From contig DAOSDC010000008.1 of the NCBI GenBank assembly GCA_035361955.1, forward strand, positions 22,698 through 86,697: a stretch of 64,000 nt of DNA. The letters run 5' to 3'. The stretch is from UBA6120 sp035361955. GTDB lineage: Bacteria; Bacillota_I; Bacilli_A; RFN20; CAG-826. Position 1 is the stretch's first letter; each line of letters begins with the position of its first letter. The notes under the pieces are model-generated. The model was not told the DNA's origin. It worked only from the letters and a program-made list of their open reading frames with translations, and made no database searches. The position numbers and the translations under genes are program-made. Below, piece by piece: positions 18,410 through 27,392 of this stretch.

Positions 18410-18438
18410 ATTTTATATTATAAAATAGTTAATTCCAA
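18410..18438 (-). promoter_or_regulatory. secA promoter
   Basis: On the minus strand TTGGAA (18438-18433), a 17-base spacer and TAAAAT (18415-18410). A second TATAAT overlaps at 18421-18416 but lacks a matching -35. Confidence 0.7.
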
Positions 18439-18450
18439 ACGATTACTTCA

Positions 18451-19077
18451 TTAGTATAGCGATTTATCGGGCGGTTTCGTTTTCGATAGAAGCAAAATTT
18501 TGATTTTTTGGGGTCGTTTTGATTTTATTAACGAAAGACAAGCCCTTAGCGACGATCCCGATGTCATCACGTCATCGACTAATAAAATATTTTTCTTTGA
18601 TATATCAACGTCGGTGATCATAAATAGATTTTTAACTTCCAACCGCTTTGAGTAACTTAAGTCTGATTGTTTATGTTTTCTGGTTTTGAAAAGTATCTTC
18701 AGCATCGGTAGTTTTAAGTGAGAAAAAATCGCTTCGACATGGTTGAATCCGCGAGCCTCATCGTCGGGAGCCCAACTTGGAATCGGTACGATGGTATATC
18801 CCGCATATTTAAATCTGAGCAGATGCTGTTGTCGGTCAAAAAATATGTCTTTCAGTTCATAATCGTGGCAACCTTTTAGCAAATACAGCTTTTCTTTGAT
18901 GAAATCGTCGTAATGGTAGACAGCATACGCTGATACGCCTTCAAATATGAACGATTCATATATCGGGCAAAACATGTCGAAACATGGCTCGCACACGGTT
19001 AAATTTTTAAAAAGAAACGTGGCGATACTCGTTATTTGGATTGGTTTAAAACAAATCTTACAAATGTCGGTTGGCAT
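18451..19077 (-). CDS. comFC: ComF-family phosphoribosyltransferase-like competence protein
   Basis: A 208-aa protein. The N-terminus has a four-cysteine pattern (CKICF then CEPCF) and the C-terminal half has the PRPP-binding loop ILLVDDVMTSGSSLRACL. ComFC/GntX-like proteins are needed for DNA uptake during natural transformation in Bacillus and partner with ComFA. It overlaps comFA by 20 bases. The fold is phosphoribosyltransferase-like but no enzymatic reaction is established. Confidence 0.9.
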   Translation of the reverse strand: MPTDICKICFKPIQITSIATFLFKNLTVCEPCFDMFCPIYESFIFEGVSAYAVYHYDDFIKEKLYLLKGCHDYELKDIFFDRQQHLLRFKYAGYTIVPIPSWAPDDEARGFNHVEAIFSHLKLPMLKILFKTRKHKQSDLSYSKRLEVKNLFMITDVDISKKNILLVDDVMTSGSSLRACLSLIKSKRPQKIKILLLSKTKPPDKSLY

Positions 19078-20206
19078 GCTCTACCGCCTTAATTGCTTCT
19101 TGCATCGCGATCGTTTTCCGAATCGATAAGAAGATGACGTCGCCATGAGGCGCCTCCTTTTTCCGACCGACCCGGCCCGCCATTTGAAGTAGCATTGCCG
19201 AATCGAAGATGTCATGGTGCGCATCATAGATGATGACTTGTAGATTCAGCAACGTGATGCCGCGCTCAAGCACCGATGTACTAATAAGATATCGATAGGA
19301 GCCCATCCGGAAATCGTTGATGATTTGATTACGCATCTCATGTTTTGAATGCACGAACGCGCCATCTGGCGCAAAGATGCGCATCGTTTTGTAAAGTCTA
19401 GCGCCAACCTCGATTGTGGGAACGAATATGATTAAGCGCTTCCCTTCCCGGTGGTAACGATTCACGGCATCAAAAAGATAATCAAGTTTGAATAACCAGT
19501 GGCGGATGACGATACTCGGTACCGGAATTGGTTGTCGATGATAGCGAACCCACAGCTGTTTGATTGTGTGGTTATCACTTGAAAAACGCGTAATCATATC
19601 TGATGTAGGAGTAGCCGTTAACGCGATGAGAACTCCTTTAAGGCTCCGCGTCAGAAACGCTTCCAAGACGCGATTATCCTTGAATGGAAACGCATCGTAT
19701 TCGTCGACAATTAATAAATCAAAATAGGCCTGGTATCGATATATTTGATGGGTGGTCAGCATCGTGATGTCGCCTGTGATTTTGTCGGTATGCCCGCCAT
19801 AGACGGCAACGACTTCCAGATGCGGAAATGCCGCTTGAAAGCGGAGTGCCAATTCGATCACAACATCGCGCCGAGGTATCGCAAAACCGACGCGTAGTTT
19901 TTTGGCTAATGCATGAGCGATAACTGGATAAACGATTTCAGTTTTCCCGGCACCGGTTACCGCATGAACTAAAACGTGTTGATTATTATCAAAACAATCG
20001 ATGAGTTCCGCTCCAAGTCGCGTTTGCTCCTCGCTAAAGTCATAACCTACTTCAAGCGTGTTGTCGATGGATTCCATCTTGATGTCACCATCGACTTCGG
20101 TGCCACTGAAAGCTATGCATGCGCGGCAATATTGTTGATGGTTTAAAACGCCGATTGAATTAGGGTCGTTATTACCGCAACGGGGGCAAACAAAAAGGGC
20201 ATCCAT
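19058..20206 (-). CDS. comFA: ComFA-type DEAD-box DNA translocase
   Basis: A 382-aa superfamily 2 helicase. An N-terminal zinc finger (CPRCGN then CRACI, residues 8-31) precedes Walker A HAVTGAGKTEIVYPV, the DEAD-like box LIVDEYDAFPF, ALTATPT (motif III) and QMAGRVGRKKEAPHGDV (motif VI). ComFA is the cytosolic ATPase that pulls transforming single-stranded DNA into the cell. Its presence with comFC suggests at least a remnant of competence; comEA/comEC are not in the window. It lies in the prfA-prmC-tsaC-rpiB-comF run, so expression may be tied to housekeeping genes rather than a dedicated competence promoter. Confidence 0.9.
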   Translation of the reverse strand: MDALFVCPRCGNNDPNSIGVLNHQQYCRACIAFSGTEVDGDIKMESIDNTLEVGYDFSEEQTRLGAELIDCFDNNQHVLVHAVTGAGKTEIVYPVIAHALAKKLRVGFAIPRRDVVIELALRFQAAFPHLEVVAVYGGHTDKITGDITMLTTHQIYRYQAYFDLLIVDEYDAFPFKDNRVLEAFLTRSLKGVLIALTATPTSDMITRFSSDNHTIKQLWVRYHRQPIPVPSIVIRHWLFKLDYLFDAVNRYHREGKRLIIFVPTIEVGARLYKTMRIFAPDGAFVHSKHEMRNQIINDFRMGSYRYLISTSVLERGITLLNLQVIIYDAHHDIFDSAMLLQMAGRVGRKKEAPHGDVIFLSIRKTIAMQEAIKAVEHANRHL

Positions 20207-20242
20207 GTTTATTAATAGATGCCCTTAATTCATTAAGGCGAT

Positions 20243-20692
20243 TTATTGGCAGTGTTTCGCTTCGTAATCTTTGATAATGTCGACGCGTGTTTCATGACGT
20301 CCGCCATCAAATGGCGTCCTCATAAAGATATCAATCCGGCGTAGCACATCTTCTAATTTCATGAAATGAGCCCCGAATGAGACCATGTTAGCGTCATTGT
20401 CACGGCGCGTCAGTTCGGTGACACGATCATCATATCCCACCGCACAGCGAACGCCTTTGACTTTATTCGCGGCAATCGAAATTCCGATGCCTGAATTGCA
20501 TATGACAATGCCAAATCGCGCTTCTCCTGAAGCGACTTTTTCCGCTGCGGCAATCGCAAAATTTGGATAATGCGTCGAGTCGCTCGAATAAGTACCAACA
20601 TCGATGACGTCGTGCCCCTGTGATTGAAGTTGGTCGATGATGTCTTTTTTGTAGGTAAATCCACCGTGATCGGTTCCGATTACAATTGTCAT
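20243..20692 (-). CDS. rpiB: Ribose-5-phosphate isomerase B
   Basis: A 149-aa RpiB/LacAB-type isomerase that converts ribose-5-phosphate to ribulose-5-phosphate in the pentose phosphate pathway. The start GTDHGGFTYKK, the catalytic-cysteine segment ICNSGIGISIAANKVKGVR and RRDNDANMVSFGA are visible. The family usually has CGTGxG around the cysteine; here it is CNSGIG, a variant seen in RpiB proteins. It overlaps tsaC by four bases, and that tsaC-rpiB order is common in Bacillota. Confidence 0.92.
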   Translation of the reverse strand: MTIVIGTDHGGFTYKKDIIDQLQSQGHDVIDVGTYSSDSTHYPNFAIAAAEKVASGEARFGIVICNSGIGISIAANKVKGVRCAVGYDDRVTELTRRDNDANMVSFGAHFMKLEDVLRRIDIFMRTPFDGGRHETRVDIIKDYEAKHCQ

Positions 20693-21315
20693 AATGACTC
20701 CTTAGGTTTGGCGATAGCCATAATTTGATCATAGGTCAAAGGACCTTTTCGAAGTAGTTTCACATTGTCTTCTTTGTCGATTTCGATGACAGTCGAGGGC
20801 GTGCCTCCAATGACATGTCCCATGATTACGGCATCGATTTGACCATCGAAAATCGCCATGGCGTCTTCTCCGGTAAGCGCCGGAGGTTCATCGGCGCGAT
20901 TAGCGCTTGGCACCAATAGCGGCTTACCGACTTTGATAATCAATTCCCGAATCGTTTGCATGCTTGACACGCGAATGCCGACTTTGCCGGTCTCAAGGTC
21001 TACCCATGAAGGTAATTGAGCTAGACTAGGTAACACAATCGTCAGCGGACCAGGCAAAAAGGCATTGATGATTCGGGCGCTCAATTCGCTGACATAAGCG
21101 TAGTTTAAGATGTCGCTCGTCGTACCACACATAAGCGTGAACGGCTTGTCGGGGCGGCGGCGTTTGACTTCCACAAGTGACTTGAACGCCACTTCGTTAT
21201 CATAGACAACGGCGAGACCATAGACGGTTTCCGTTGGGAAAGCGACTAGACCACCCGTTTTTAATACCGATGCGGCAGTATCGAGATTTTTATATGTCAA
21301 TTGCGCTGTTTTCAT
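20689..21315 (-). CDS. tsaC: Threonylcarbamoyl-AMP synthase (Sua5/YwlC/YrdC family)
   Basis: A 208-aa protein with the YrdC signature GGLVAFPTETVYGLA at residues about 25-39, KRRRPDKPFTLM, PGPLTIVLPS and PSANRADEPP. It makes threonylcarbamoyl-adenylate for the t6A modification at position 37 of ANN-decoding tRNAs. The length equals the short form without the C-terminal Sua5 domain. It overlaps both prmC and rpiB by four bases, so translation is coupled along the operon. Confidence 0.93.
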   Translation of the reverse strand: MKTAQLTYKNLDTAASVLKTGGLVAFPTETVYGLAVVYDNEVAFKSLVEVKRRRPDKPFTLMCGTTSDILNYAYVSELSARIINAFLPGPLTIVLPSLAQLPSWVDLETGKVGIRVSSMQTIRELIIKVGKPLLVPSANRADEPPALTGEDAMAIFDGQIDAVIMGHVIGGTPSTVIEIDKEDNVKLLRKGPLTYDQIMAIAKPKESL

Positions 21316-22130
21316 ATTGTTTCTACTTTCAAAAATCTTGGTTTTCCTTGCAAATCCTTGATGAATTCTATTTTAGCACCTTTAAATATTTCCTGAGCAA
21401 TCGGTGCTAATAAATCAGGCTGCTCCTCATCGATTTCTAAAATGAGCAGTCCGCCTTTTTTCAAACAGGCGGATGCTTGAGTCATTATCTCGACATGATT
21501 GGCGATGCCGTCTTTCGCAAATAACGCGGAATGAGGTTCGTATTCAAGCACGTTGAACGCAACCGTGCTAGGGCTGGCGATGTATGGTGGATTACTCATG
21601 ATGACGTCAGCGATCACTCGTTTTTCAATAAATGGCGTCAGCCAATTTCCTTGAATCAGATCGATGTCAACTTGATGCTTGCGCGCATTGATGCGGGCGA
21701 TTTCTAGTGCGGTTTGCGAGATGTCGCTAGCAGCAACATATAAATGTGGAAACATTTTTTTGATGCTGACAGCCAGGCAACCGCTGCCGGTGCCTAAATC
21801 AATGATTGTTTGCGCCGGATGATTAGCAAGCCATTTTTTTACTTCATCAACCATGATTTCGGTTTCTGGTCGCGGTATCAAAACGCTTGAATCAACGATG
21901 AAATCACGCCCATAAAAAAATGCGGTTCCAGTAATGTATTGCACAGGTTCGCCATCAATCAACCTCGACAACATCGATTGATAAGATACATCGTTTTCCA
22001 TCTCTTGATGAAAATGCAAAAAAAGCTCGCCGACTTCAATTTGAAGCACATGGGCGAGTAACAGTTTGACCGCGGCGGATTCCACCTGGCCGCTTTTTAA
22101 TGATTCACGATAAGTTTCGGCAATCGTCAT
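21312..22130 (-). CDS. prmC: Release factor glutamine methyltransferase
   Basis: A 272-aa S-adenosylmethionine-dependent enzyme that methylates the Gln of the GGQ motif in RF1 and RF2. IPRPETEIMVDEV, the SAM site IIDLGTGSGCLAVSI and the catalytic NPPYIASPS are visible. It directly follows prfA (RF1, its substrate) with a four-base overlap. Confidence 0.95.
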   Translation of the reverse strand: MTIAETYRESLKSGQVESAAVKLLLAHVLQIEVGELFLHFHQEMENDVSYQSMLSRLIDGEPVQYITGTAFFYGRDFIVDSSVLIPRPETEIMVDEVKKWLANHPAQTIIDLGTGSGCLAVSIKKMFPHLYVAASDISQTALEIARINARKHQVDIDLIQGNWLTPFIEKRVIADVIMSNPPYIASPSTVAFNVLEYEPHSALFAKDGIANHVEIMTQASACLKKGGLLILEIDEEQPDLLAPIAQEIFKGAKIEFIKDLQGKPRFLKVETI

Positions 22131-23206
22131 GAGGCATTGCCCAATAGCTTTTGCTCTTGGTCATAGTTGATGAGGGCATCGATGACCTCGTCCATTTGTC
22201 CTTCCATGACGCGGTCTAATTTTTGAATCGTAAAACCAATACGATGGTCGGTAACGCGGTTTTGCGGATAATTGTACGTACGTATTTTTTCTGATCGTTC
22301 GCCAGTGCCGACTTTGAGTTTCCGTTCACTGCCGATTTTTTCGTCTTGTTCGGCTTGTTTTTGCGCTTGCAGTTTCGCGCGGAGCATTTTCATCGCCAAC
22401 TCGCGATTTTGCATTTGCGATTTCTCGACTTGGCAATAAACGGTCACGCCCGTTGGAAGGTGAGTAATGCGGACGGCCGATTCAACCTTGTTGACATTTT
22501 GGCCGCCGGCTCCTTGCGATCTAAACGTATCAATTTCTAAATCGGCGGTATTGATTTGGATGTCAACTTCTTCGACTTCGGGCATCACTAACACCGTTGC
22601 CGTTGATGTATGGATACGGCCTGAGGCCTCGGTCTTGGGCACGCGTTGGACGCGATGGGCGCCACTTTCGAATTTCATCTTGGAATAGACTTGGTCACCT
22701 TTAATCATGAAAGATACTAAGCTAAATCCTCCGGCTTCCGATGAAGAGCCGTCCAACATTTGGATTTTCCAACCATTACTTTCGGCATATTTGGTGTACA
22801 TACGAAATAAGTCTCCGGCAAAAATGTTGGCTTCGTCGCCACCAGCCGCGCCGCGAATTTCAACAACGATGTTTTTATCATCATTGGGATCTTTTGGAAT
22901 CAGTGACATCTTGATTTTCTCTAATAGTTGCTCAAGACGCTCGCTTAATTGTTTTACTTCTTCGCGTCCGAGTGCGGCAATGTCGGGATCGTCGTCTTCT
23001 TTCATTAATATGGCGTCGGCCAAATTAGCTTCGGATTTTTCGTATTCGTCAAACAAATCGAGTACCGGAACGATATCGGCTCGTTCTTTCGATAAATCGC
23101 GGAAAAGCCGAAAATCATCGGTAATATGCTCGTCAAGCAAACTTTTATCGATTGCTTCCAGTCGTAACCGCATTGCACACAAACGCGCTTTTAGTGTTTC
23201 TTCCAT
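22127..23206 (-). CDS. prfA: Peptide chain release factor 1
   Basis: 359 aa from the ATG at 23206, which has aaagaggt eight bases upstream; the longer in-frame GTG at 23239 overlaps the -10 element and is unlikely to be used. RF1 terminates at UAA and UAG. The codon-recognition tripeptide region is VPKTEASGRIHTSTATV and the catalytic GGQ lies in RSQGAGGQNVNKVES. It is the first gene of a prfA-prmC-tsaC-rpiB-comFA-comFC run. Confidence 0.96.
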   Translation of the reverse strand: MEETLKARLCAMRLRLEAIDKSLLDEHITDDFRLFRDLSKERADIVPVLDLFDEYEKSEANLADAILMKEDDDPDIAALGREEVKQLSERLEQLLEKIKMSLIPKDPNDDKNIVVEIRGAAGGDEANIFAGDLFRMYTKYAESNGWKIQMLDGSSSEAGGFSLVSFMIKGDQVYSKMKFESGAHRVQRVPKTEASGRIHTSTATVLVMPEVEEVDIQINTADLEIDTFRSQGAGGQNVNKVESAVRITHLPTGVTVYCQVEKSQMQNRELAMKMLRAKLQAQKQAEQDEKIGSERKLKVGTGERSEKIRTYNYPQNRVTDHRIGFTIQKLDRVMEGQMDEVIDALINYDQEQKLLGNAS

Positions 23207-23229
23207 GCCGACCTCTTTAAATCCAATGT

Positions 23230-23238
23230 ATTTTATCA
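23230..23238 (-). promoter_or_regulatory. Extended -10 promoter of prfA
   Basis: TGaTAAAAT on the minus strand (23238-23230), 24 bases before the prfA ATG. A good -35 is not visible. Confidence 0.55.
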
Positions 23239-23304
23239 CATATGTCAGGTATTAAAAAGGGTGAGTTTTATCCCTTAATATTTATATTAAAGCAGGGGTT
23301 TTTG

Positions 23305-23333
23305 TTTGAGAAGATGGGTCCATTATGTATAAT
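23305..23333 (+). promoter_or_regulatory. dnaX promoter
   Basis: TATAAT (23328-23333) with a weak -35 TTTGAG (23305-23310) at 17-base spacing. The mRNA leader would be only about ten bases and contains a weak agg before the ATG at 23351. Confidence 0.6.
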
Positions 23334-23350
23334 TGTACATAGGTTAATCT

Positions 23351-25177
23351 ATGGCATATAAAGCACTCTATCGCACATATCGTCCCTTGACTTTTTTAGA
23401 GGTGGCTGGGCAACGACATATCGTCAAAACGTTACAAAATGCCTTAAAGACGAGCAAAGTCGCGCACGCTTACCTTTTCACGGGTCCACGCGGAACCGGT
23501 AAAACTTCAATGGCCAAGTTAATGGCCAAAGCACTTAACTGCGAAAAAGGATTGGGTCAACAGTGCAACACGTGCCCAAACTGCCTTGCCATCAACGATG
23601 GTTCCCATCCCGACGTCATCGAAATCGACGCCGCCAGCAATAATGGCGTCGATGAAGTTCGGGATTTAATCGACAAAGTCAAATATGCCCCCATTAAAGG
23701 CAAATATAAAATTTACATCATCGACGAAGTTCATATGATGACTAGCGGAGCGTTTAATGCGCTACTGAAAACTTTGGAGGAACCTCCGGCCCATGTCGTA
23801 TTTATTTTGGCGACGACCGAACCGCACAAAGTATTGCCGACGATTGTCAGTCGCTGCCAGCGCTATGATTTCGCCAAAGTTTCCGATCGCGATATTAAGG
23901 CACGCATGGTTGAGATTTTGGAAACCGAACAAATTGAATACGAACCAAGGGCAATCGATGCCATTATTACACTCGCCGACGGTGGCGTCCGTGATGCGTT
24001 ATCATTGCTTGACCAAGTTATTGCCTATAGTGGCCAACACGTTAAAGAAGCCGATATTTTGGAATTGTTTGGTTTAGCGGGAACCGGTGAAAAAATCAAT
24101 TTACTGAAAGCGGTGGCGACCGGCAATGCCAAAACGGTGCTCGAAACGCTCGAAGGTTTTACGCGGCAAGGAGTCGATATCAAACGGCTCGTCGCTGATT
24201 TGCTTGATATTCTCAAAGATCTGCTCATCTATATGCGCACATCCGGTGGCACGCTACTCACGACGCTGACCTCGTTAGAAGCTGATGACTTACTAGAAAC
24301 GATAAACTACGAAATGGTACCCAAATATCTTGATGCTCTACTTAAAGCGCAACAAGATTTTCGCTATGTCGCCAATATTCGCTCACTATTTGAAATCGTG
24401 TTGCTAAAGCTCAGCCACGCTGACGTTTTGCCCGTTATCGAGCCAGTGACTGAAGCGAAGAAGGCAATCGAAACTCCTAAACCCGAAGCGAAACCGGAAC
24501 CGGTCAAACAGCCGGTGCCCGAACCACCCATCGCTAAAGAAGCGACAATTGAAACGGAACCTGACGATGATATCGATTTTGCCCCGGTTAACGGTAATGG
24601 GGGCCCATCGATCAACCATGTTCCAAAAGTCGCCCTAGTTGAATCCAGTGCCACTAAAGACGAAGAACGGCCGACAATCTTCGAGGCGTTTGCCACGCAA
24701 GAACAAGCCGAAACGAAACCATTAATCATTGAAGGTATCGAAAACGCGAAACTTGAATCGAATGGCGAAAAAATTGCGATTGATGATGAAAACATAATTA
24801 AAGTCATGGTTTCGGGCTTAAAGGACGATAAAATCGCGCTACTCAACCGCTGGAGCGAACTCGCCCAATTAAGCGCTGATCTATCAATCGGCCGCTTTGC
24901 AGCCTTGCTTTTTGATGGAAAACCATATGTTTTATCAAAACAAATTTTGATTCTCGAATACGATTTGCCAAATCTGGTTGATAAAATCAACGTCTCCGCC
25001 AACCAACCGGTCCTCCAAAAGATCGTCAAGGCGCTGCTAAGCCGGAATGTGTTGGTCTATGGCATGACTCGTAATGAATGTCTGCGCTTGAAAAAGAAAT
25101 ATTTAGAATTAAACCAAATAAGAAAACTTCCCGATCGTAAAAATTTATCGATCGATGTCAAAGGATATGACCTATGA
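23351..25177 (+). CDS. dnaX: DNA polymerase III subunit gamma/tau
   Basis: A 608-aa clamp-loader AAA+ ATPase. Walker A GPRGTGKTSMAKLMAKAL (about 44-61), the zinc-binding four-cysteine cluster between residues about 63 and 78 (CEKG..CNTCPNC), Walker B IYIIDEVHMM and sensor LATTEPHKVLPTIVSRCQ are visible. A Pro/Glu/Lys-rich linker (about 375-440) leads to a C-terminal tau-specific domain (about 480-608) that would contact the polymerase. No in-frame slippage site was evaluated. It overlaps recR by four bases; the small YbaB/EbfC gene that lies between them in Bacillus is missing here. Confidence 0.96.
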   Translation: MAYKALYRTYRPLTFLEVAGQRHIVKTLQNALKTSKVAHAYLFTGPRGTGKTSMAKLMAKALNCEKGLGQQCNTCPNCLAINDGSHPDVIEIDAASNNGVDEVRDLIDKVKYAPIKGKYKIYIIDEVHMMTSGAFNALLKTLEEPPAHVVFILATTEPHKVLPTIVSRCQRYDFAKVSDRDIKARMVEILETEQIEYEPRAIDAIITLADGGVRDALSLLDQVIAYSGQHVKEADILELFGLAGTGEKINLLKAVATGNAKTVLETLEGFTRQGVDIKRLVADLLDILKDLLIYMRTSGGTLLTTLTSLEADDLLETINYEMVPKYLDALLKAQQDFRYVANIRSLFEIVLLKLSHADVLPVIEPVTEAKKAIETPKPEAKPEPVKQPVPEPPIAKEATIETEPDDDIDFAPVNGNGGPSINHVPKVALVESSATKDEERPTIFEAFATQEQAETKPLIIEGIENAKLESNGEKIAIDDENIIKVMVSGLKDDKIALLNRWSELAQLSADLSIGRFAALLFDGKPYVLSKQILILEYDLPNLVDKINVSANQPVLQKIVKALLSRNVLVYGMTRNECLRLKKKYLELNQIRKLPDRKNLSIDVKGYDL

Positions 25178-25779
25178 AACCATTATTGTCGCTCGAAGCA
25201 CTTATCGAAGCATTCCATAAACTACCTGGCGTCGGACCTAAATCAGCGGAGCGTATGGCATATAGCGTCCTCGACATGAGTCACACCGATGTCACGCAAT
25301 TCATTGAAGCGCTCGCACAAGTCGATGCCTCGATTCATCCTTGTCCAAAGTGTGGCATTTATACCGAAGCGGATCTTTGCGAGGTGTGCCGCGATAACAA
25401 ACGCGACCATCACACATTGCTTGTTGTCAGTTATGTCAAAGACGTCTACGCTTTTGAAAAACTTGAGTCATCGCCATTTGTCTATCATGTCCTTGGTGGC
25501 GTTTTATCCGCGGTCAAAGGCATCAGTGTCGAAGATTTATCGATTGATGCGCTTTTGTCGCGAGTCGAGAAGGAAGGTGTCAAGGAAGTTATTTTGGCGA
25601 CCAATCCCACGATTGAAGGTGAAACGACCGCGCTATTCATTTCTAAACTACTTGAACCATATCCGGTTAAAGTCACGCGTTTGGCATATGGCCTACCGAT
25701 GGGTGGGCATCTCGATTATGCCGATACCTTAACACTGTCGCGTTCACTGGCCAACCGCACGAAACTGAAAGGGGAATGA
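25174..25779 (+). CDS. recR: Recombination mediator RecR
   Basis: A 201-aa protein with the helix-hairpin-helix LPGVGPKSAERMAY at about 17-30, the four-cysteine zinc finger CPKCGIYTEADLCEVC and a Toprim domain with VILATNPTIEGETTALF. RecR works with RecO/RecF to load RecA onto gapped DNA. Start overlaps the dnaX stop (ATGA). Confidence 0.96.
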   Translation: MKPLLSLEALIEAFHKLPGVGPKSAERMAYSVLDMSHTDVTQFIEALAQVDASIHPCPKCGIYTEADLCEVCRDNKRDHHTLLVVSYVKDVYAFEKLESSPFVYHVLGGVLSAVKGISVEDLSIDALLSRVEKEGVKEVILATNPTIEGETTALFISKLLEPYPVKVTRLAYGLPMGGHLDYADTLTLSRSLANRTKLKGE

Positions 25780-25780
25780 C

Positions 25781-26413
25781 ATGTTTATCACGATTGAAGG
25801 ACCCGAAGGCAGCGGCAAGACGAGCGTCATGAACGTCGTGGTCGAGCGCTTAATTGCGCAAGGCTATCGAATTGTGCGTACGCGCGAACCAGGCGGTACC
25901 CCTATCGCCGAAAAAATTAGAGACATTATCCTCGACCGCGCCAATACGAATCTTGATGCGCGTGCCGAAGCGCTTTTATATGCCGCCAGCCGGCGTCAGC
26001 ATTTAATTGAAAAAGTATGGCCCGCGCTTGATAATGGCCACATCGTAGTTTGTGACCGTTTTCTTGACAGTTCACTCGCCTATCAAGGCGGCGCCCGCAA
26101 GCTCGGCATTAAAGAAGTTCTTAATATCAATCTATTCGCAACCGAAGGCACCTATCCCGATTTGACGCTCTTATTCGACATCGATCCCAAAATAGGTTTG
26201 TCCCGCATCAACAAAACGAAAAACCGTGAAATCAATCGGCTTGACCTTGAACAACTATCGTTCCACCGCGCGGTCAGAAAAACGTTTTTGAAACTAGCAA
26301 AAACATATGCAAACCGCTATGTCGTCATCGATGCCTCTTTGCCGTTTGACCAAGTCGTGGCCGCGGCTGAAACGATTATTTTAAGACGACTCGCCACTCA
26401 TGAACATCCGTGA
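25781..26413 (+). CDS. tmk: Thymidylate kinase
   Basis: A 210-aa dTMP kinase that phosphorylates dTMP to dTDP with ATP. The P-loop IEGPEGSGKTSV (residues 4-15), the DRX-type segment VVCDRFLDSSLAYQG and RTREPGGTPIAEKIR are present; the LID region is the short Arg/Lys type. It lies two bases after recR and overlaps holB by 14 bases. Confidence 0.96.
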   Translation: MFITIEGPEGSGKTSVMNVVVERLIAQGYRIVRTREPGGTPIAEKIRDIILDRANTNLDARAEALLYAASRRQHLIEKVWPALDNGHIVVCDRFLDSSLAYQGGARKLGIKEVLNINLFATEGTYPDLTLLFDIDPKIGLSRINKTKNREINRLDLEQLSFHRAVRKTFLKLAKTYANRYVVIDASLPFDQVVAAAETIILRRLATHEHP

Positions 26414-27392
26414 ATATTTAACGAAACAACAACCGCTTTTGCTGCGTCAATTTTCCAGTGCTCTCCAAAGTGGTCATTTATCACATGCTTATCTTTTATC
26501 GGGCGAGGCCGGGACGCCATTATTTTCGATTGCGATGTTTTTAGCTAAATCGATCGTATGCGAGCATCCAAATCCATTGGCCGATGAAACTTGTTGGCAC
26601 TGCTTACGCATCGATGATGGTAATTATGCCGACATCATCGTATATGATGGGTCAAGCGCTACCATAAAAAAGGATGACATCCAAACGCTTGAAAGTTCGT
26701 TTGAAAAAACACCGGTCGAACGAGCAGGAAAACTCATTTATGTGTTGCATCTAGTCGAAAACATGACGCCCGAGGCCATAAATTCGTTATTGAAATTCCT
26801 CGAAGAACCGCATCAAGAGGTGTATGCTTTCCTAACGAGCGAAAATGAGGAAAAAGTGTTGCCCACGATTATTTCCCGGTCACAAAAGCTGCGCGTACTA
26901 CCGGCCAATCGCCAATTAATCATTGATGAAGCGACAGCTGCCGGAGTATCATCACTTGATGCTGAGCTATTGTCGTTTTTTCACCATGATCCGGCCTTGA
27001 TGCTGACAATCGTGTCGGAAGATTATTATCAGGGTATCACTAAGACCCTCGCCCTAGTGTTCGAGCAATTGGCATCGTCTTATTATCAAGCGCGTTTTTT
27101 AATCGAGCACGAACTGACCGAAAGATATTATCAGAAAGAACATATTCGATTTTTAATCGATGTGTTGATTTTAATCGTGTCGGACTTAGCCCTGCTCAAA
27201 AACGGAGGCGCGCCCACGTTAGCGAGTTATGGTAAAATATTAAAGCCCCTTACCAATCGATTTCAAAATCTAGAAGCGATTTTGCACCAAATCATGTTAC
27301 TTCGGGGCCAAATTGAATTAAACGTCAATCCCGCGCTTTTAATCGAGCACGTGTTCGCCGTATTGTTGAAGGAGTTTGTCCATGAGTCTTGA
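26400..27392 (+). CDS. holB: DNA polymerase III subunit delta prime
   Basis: A 330-aa AAA+-fold clamp-loader subunit. The P-loop is degenerate (LLSGEAGTPLFS), as is normal for delta prime, which does not hydrolyse ATP. The cysteine cluster is reduced to CEHPN..CWHC, and the segment INSLLKFLEEPHQEVYAFLTS and SRSQKLRVL match the family. Neighbours tmk and ricT are as in Bacillus. Confidence 0.9.
   Translation: MNIREYLTKQQPLLLRQFSSALQSGHLSHAYLLSGEAGTPLFSIAMFLAKSIVCEHPNPLADETCWHCLRIDDGNYADIIVYDGSSATIKKDDIQTLESSFEKTPVERAGKLIYVLHLVENMTPEAINSLLKFLEEPHQEVYAFLTSENEEKVLPTIISRSQKLRVLPANRQLIIDEATAAGVSSLDAELLSFFHHDPALMLTIVSEDYYQGITKTLALVFEQLASSYYQARFLIEHELTERYYQKEHIRFLIDVLILIVSDLALLKNGGAPTLASYGKILKPLTNRFQNLEAILHQIMLLRGQIELNVNPALLIEHVFAVLLKEFVHES

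Noticed and set aside
22127..23239. prfA start at the GTG 23239
   Set aside because: It overlaps the -10 element; the ATG at 23206 has a ribosome site and gives the usual RF1 length.
22707..23255. 182-codon plus-strand open frame opposite prfA
   Set aside because: Fully antisense to a well-supported gene and Ser-rich, as expected for a shadow frame.
24364..25029. 221-codon minus-strand open frame opposite dnaX
   Set aside because: Antisense to the dnaX linker region; Ser/Ala/Gly-rich shadow frame without a start signal.
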